DNA of 64,000 nucleotides from Corallibacter vietnamensis (GTDB taxonomy: Bacteria; Bacteroidota; Bacteroidia; Flavobacteriales; Flavobacteriaceae). Numbering within the stretch: the first letter of the stretch is position 1; every line of letters begins with the position of its first letter. The translations under genes and the position numbers were made by a program. The DNA lies in contig NZ_BAABBI010000001.1 of assembly GCF_039537875.1 (NCBI RefSeq), positions 1,550,001 through 1,614,000 of the forward strand, given 5' to 3'. Shown here in pieces: positions 62,134 to 64,000 of this stretch. The notes below the pieces were generated by a model that was not told the DNA's origin, did not search any database, and saw only the letters and a list, made by a program, of their open reading frames with translations.

Positions 62134-62421
62134 ATGAGTAAGAAAAAGCAAATCCTGTTCCCAAAACACAAAGAAGTACTTAAACAAATGGGAGAGAATA
62201 TAAAATTGGCAAGAAAAAGAAGGAAGCTAACACAAGAGCAAGTTGCTGAAAGAGCAGATATTGTAAGAAGTACATTATATCTTATTGAGTCTGGAAACCC
62301 AAGTGTAACTATTGGGGCTTATTTCAATGTATTACGTGTGCTTGGGTTGCAAGATGATTTTCTCAAATTAGCAGCGGATGATGAATTTGGTAGAAAACTT
62401 CAAGACCTCGATTTAATTTAA
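62134..62421 (+). CDS. hipB: HipB-like antitoxin, XRE-family HTH
   Basis: A 95-residue DNA-binding protein with a Cro/CI-type HTH (~17-70: GENIKLARKRRKLTQEQVAERADIVRSTLYLIESGNPSVTIG). Binds its operator and neutralises HipA. It begins 7 bp after the right operator arm. The gap to hipA (103 bp) is filled by a dispersed repeat, which is unusual for a TA pair. Confidence 0.9.
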   Translation: MSKKKQILFPKHKEVLKQMGENIKLARKRRKLTQEQVAERADIVRSTLYLIESGNPSVTIGAYFNVLRVLGLQDDFLKLAADDEFGRKLQDLDLI

Positions 62422-62430
62422 AATAAGGTT

Positions 62431-62475
62431 GTCATTGCGAGCAAAGCGTGGCAAATGCAAAGCATTCACGAATAC
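62431..62475. repeat. dispersed repeat between hipB and hipA
   Basis: GTCATTGCGAGCAAAGCGTG then GCAAATGCAAAGCATTCACG, a member of the repeat family. Confidence 0.65.
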
Positions 62476-62524
62476 AAAAAACATTAAAATAATAATGCAT
62501 GAGTAATCTCATGAAATATTTAAT

Positions 62525-63775
62525 ATGGCAAAAGGCAAACAAGACATATACATATACGCACATTGGAAAGGTTTGGAAGAACCGCAATTAATGGGAGTCC
62601 TTTCTGCATTGTATGCAAAAGGGAAGAAAGCATTCAGTTTTGAGTATGATAAAGATTGGTTGAAATCTAAAGAACAAATGCTATTAGATCCGGACATTCA
62701 ATTCTATAGTGGTCCACAATACCCAAACAATAAAGAAAATTTTGGTGTGTTCTTGGATAGTATGCCTGATACTTGGGGACGCACACTTATGAAACGTAGG
62801 GCGTCACAAGAAGCAGCTGCAAATAATGAAAAGGCAAAAACATTATATGAAATAGATTATTTGTTAGGTGTTTATGACGAAAGCCGAATGGGTGCTTTGC
62901 GTTTTAAACTTGACCCAGAAGGGCCATTTTTAGATGATAACGAACTAAACCCAACACCACCGTGGTCATCCATTAGAGAGCTGCAAGAAGCAGCAAAGAA
63001 TTTTGAAAATGACGATGACAATGATGAAGTAAAAAAATGGCTAGCTGTTTTAATGGCGCCAGGATCCTCTTTAGGAGGTGCAAGGCCGAAAGCTAATATA
63101 TTAGATGAAAATAAGGAGTTATGGATTGCAAAGTTTCCTTCAAAAAACGATACCATAGACAAAGCCGCATGGGAATACTTGGCTTATCAGTTGGCAATAA
63201 AGGCAGGCATCCACATGGCACCATCTAAAATTGAAAAGATATCAGGTAACTATCATACCTTTTTTACCAAAAGATTTGACCGTGAAGAAGGCTGTAGACT
63301 TCATTTCGCTTCTGCTATGACCATGACAGGAAATAACGAAGACACCATAAGAGATAATCCAGCAAGCTATTTGGAATTAGCAGAATTCATTCAAAACCAT
63401 GGAGCTTTGGTTAACGATAATTTAGAGCAATTGTGGCGTAGAATAGTCTTTAATATTGCTATTTCAAATACCGATGACCATTTAAGAAACCATGGATTTA
63501 TTTTAACCAATCAAGGGTGGATATTATCACCAGCTTATGATTTAAATCCATCTATAGATAAAGATGGTTTAGCACTCAATATTGATATGGATAACAATGC
63601 GCTTGACTATGATTTGGTAAAAAGTGTAGGTGAATTTTTTCGTCTAGATGATAAACAAATGGATAAAATTATTCATGAGGTTTTAACTGTAGTAGAAACT
63701 TGGAAAGAGGTGGCGAAAGAAATAGGTATTGCTAATAAAGAACAAACCTTGATGGCTAAAGCGTTTAATTGTTAG
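62525..63775 (+). CDS. hipA: HipA-like serine/threonine kinase toxin
   Basis: A 416-residue HipA-fold kinase. Visible: GVFLDSMPDTWGRTLMKRR (N-terminal domain), the Gly/Ser loop APGSSLGGARPKA, the catalytic NTDDHLRNHGFIL (Asp and Asn) and LSPAYDLNPSI (metal Asp). HipA kinases phosphorylate glutamyl-tRNA synthetase or related targets and cause dormancy; the target here is not known. Length is close to E. coli HipA (440). Downstream of hipB. Confidence 0.92.
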   Translation: MAKGKQDIYIYAHWKGLEEPQLMGVLSALYAKGKKAFSFEYDKDWLKSKEQMLLDPDIQFYSGPQYPNNKENFGVFLDSMPDTWGRTLMKRRASQEAAANNEKAKTLYEIDYLLGVYDESRMGALRFKLDPEGPFLDDNELNPTPPWSSIRELQEAAKNFENDDDNDEVKKWLAVLMAPGSSLGGARPKANILDENKELWIAKFPSKNDTIDKAAWEYLAYQLAIKAGIHMAPSKIEKISGNYHTFFTKRFDREEGCRLHFASAMTMTGNNEDTIRDNPASYLELAEFIQNHGALVNDNLEQLWRRIVFNIAISNTDDHLRNHGFILTNQGWILSPAYDLNPSIDKDGLALNIDMDNNALDYDLVKSVGEFFRLDDKQMDKIIHEVLTVVETWKEVAKEIGIANKEQTLMAKAFNC

Positions 63776-63799
63776 TATTAAGCTTAATAGTTAAAGACA

Positions 63800-63886
63800 C
63801 GTTATAGGGTTACTGTGCGTTCCAGAATGCGACAACTTTTTAATTTGATAGCTTTTGATAAGGAAAGTTTAGATAAGCGCAGATAG
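63800..63886 (+). pseudogene. remnant of an AAA+ ATPase 3' end
   Basis: Codons 63815-63886 read VRSRMRQLFNLIAF, DKESLDKRR and stop, against VRSRMRQLFNLIAF, NEQSIDKRK and stop in the intact ATPase at 61165-61827: 18 of 23 residues agree. The DNA is clearly diverged, so it is a fragment of a related gene and not a recent copy. Homology may begin at CGTTAT (63800). It lies just after hipA. Confidence 0.8.
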
Positions 63887-63921
63887 TTAAGATATTTTAA
63901 TAGAATATGCTAAAACTTAAA

Positions 63922-63929
63922 TATATTTG
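63922..63929 (+). promoter_or_regulatory. -7 promoter element for the HTH gene at the window end
   Basis: TATATTTG, 19 bp before the ATG at 63948. No clear -33 TTG. Confidence 0.45.
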
Positions 63930-63947
63930 TGTTTTAGTATAAATAAT

Positions 63948-64000
63948 ATGCCTGTATTTAATAGTTATAATAGGATAAAAATTGTTCTAGCAGAAAAAAA
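63948..64000 (+). CDS. start of an XRE-type HTH regulator (cut by window end)
   Basis: Only the first 17 codons are present: ATG CCT GTA TTT AAT..., reading MPVFNSYNRIKIVLAEK. The pattern RIKIVLAEK is the usual opening of short Bacteroidota HTH transcription regulators. The rest lies beyond the window. Confidence 0.55.
   Translation, partial: MPVFNSYNRIKIVLAEK

Noticed and set aside
59500..64000. attR (repeat of the tRNA-Pro 3' end)
   Set aside because: No match to the last ~15 bases of the tRNA gene was found, so the right end is taken to be beyond the window.
1..64000. CRISPR arrays, riboswitches (FMN, cobalamin), rRNA genes, IS transposases
   Set aside because: None seen: no regularly spaced repeats, no riboswitch-like leaders before ribH or the mutase operon, and no transposase-like protein.

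Overview
The window looks like a chromosomal piece of a marine-type member of the Flavobacteriaceae (Bacteroidota). Supporting signs are the low G+C content, promoters of the TTG-N19-TAnnTTTG kind in place of E. coli-type boxes, the near absence of Shine-Dalgarno sequences, gliding-motility lipoprotein GldI, type IX secretion (T9SS) C-terminal sorting domains (three proteins), many lipoproteins, and the family gene order parA-parB-DUF5683-dapB-lepB-wbqC.

Positions 1-35 kb are ordinary core genome. In order they hold a SpoU/TrmH methyltransferase, two exported amidohydrolases, a DUF3810 protein, pepD, a cyclophilin-FKBP fusion, gldI, nrnA, ndk, a secreted M4-type metalloprotease, dciA-like/lipocalin/recF, a TPR protein, ribH, two small paralogous membrane proteins, mutL, two rhomboid proteases, an EEP-family hydrolase, the par/dapB/lepB operon, a methylmalonyl-CoA mutase operon (udk-ftsB-like-mutA-lipoprotein-mutB), and a c-type cytochrome with a sugar dehydrogenase. 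Several rho-independent terminators have near-perfect stems.

At 35.1 kb there is a tRNA-Pro(UGG) followed immediately by a CTnDOT-type tyrosine recombinase. Everything to the right looks like an integrated element of the integrative-conjugative type whose right end lies beyond the window. Its maintenance genes sit at 58.5-64 kb: RteC, an excisionase-like HTH protein, a small replication/ICE protein, a DnaC-like ATPase, a hipBA toxin-antitoxin pair and the start of another HTH regulator. This zone is full of short palindromic repeats.

The cargo (36.7-58.4 kb) is the most interesting part. An ECF sigma factor (47.67 kb) sits in the middle. By eye I find the two-part motif TGTAACC-N14-GCATC, always with exactly 14 bp spacing, before the sigma gene itself, before a flavin reductase/PLP-decarboxylase pair, before a DUF4142-cupredoxin-dihaem cytochrome operon and before a DoxX gene. 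A one-base variant (TCATC) drives the divergent flavin reductase-folE pair. This is best read as the sigma factor's own promoter set, that is, a small self-contained regulon for envelope redox proteins carried on the mobile element. The rest of the cargo (ccsBA cytochrome c maturation, OB-fold protein, DUF5777 barrel, mono-haem cytochrome, YceI, ankyrin, DOMON-like T9SS protein, CPBP protease, DinB, cupin) fits the same theme of electron transfer and protection at the cell envelope. The input and substrate of the system are unknown.
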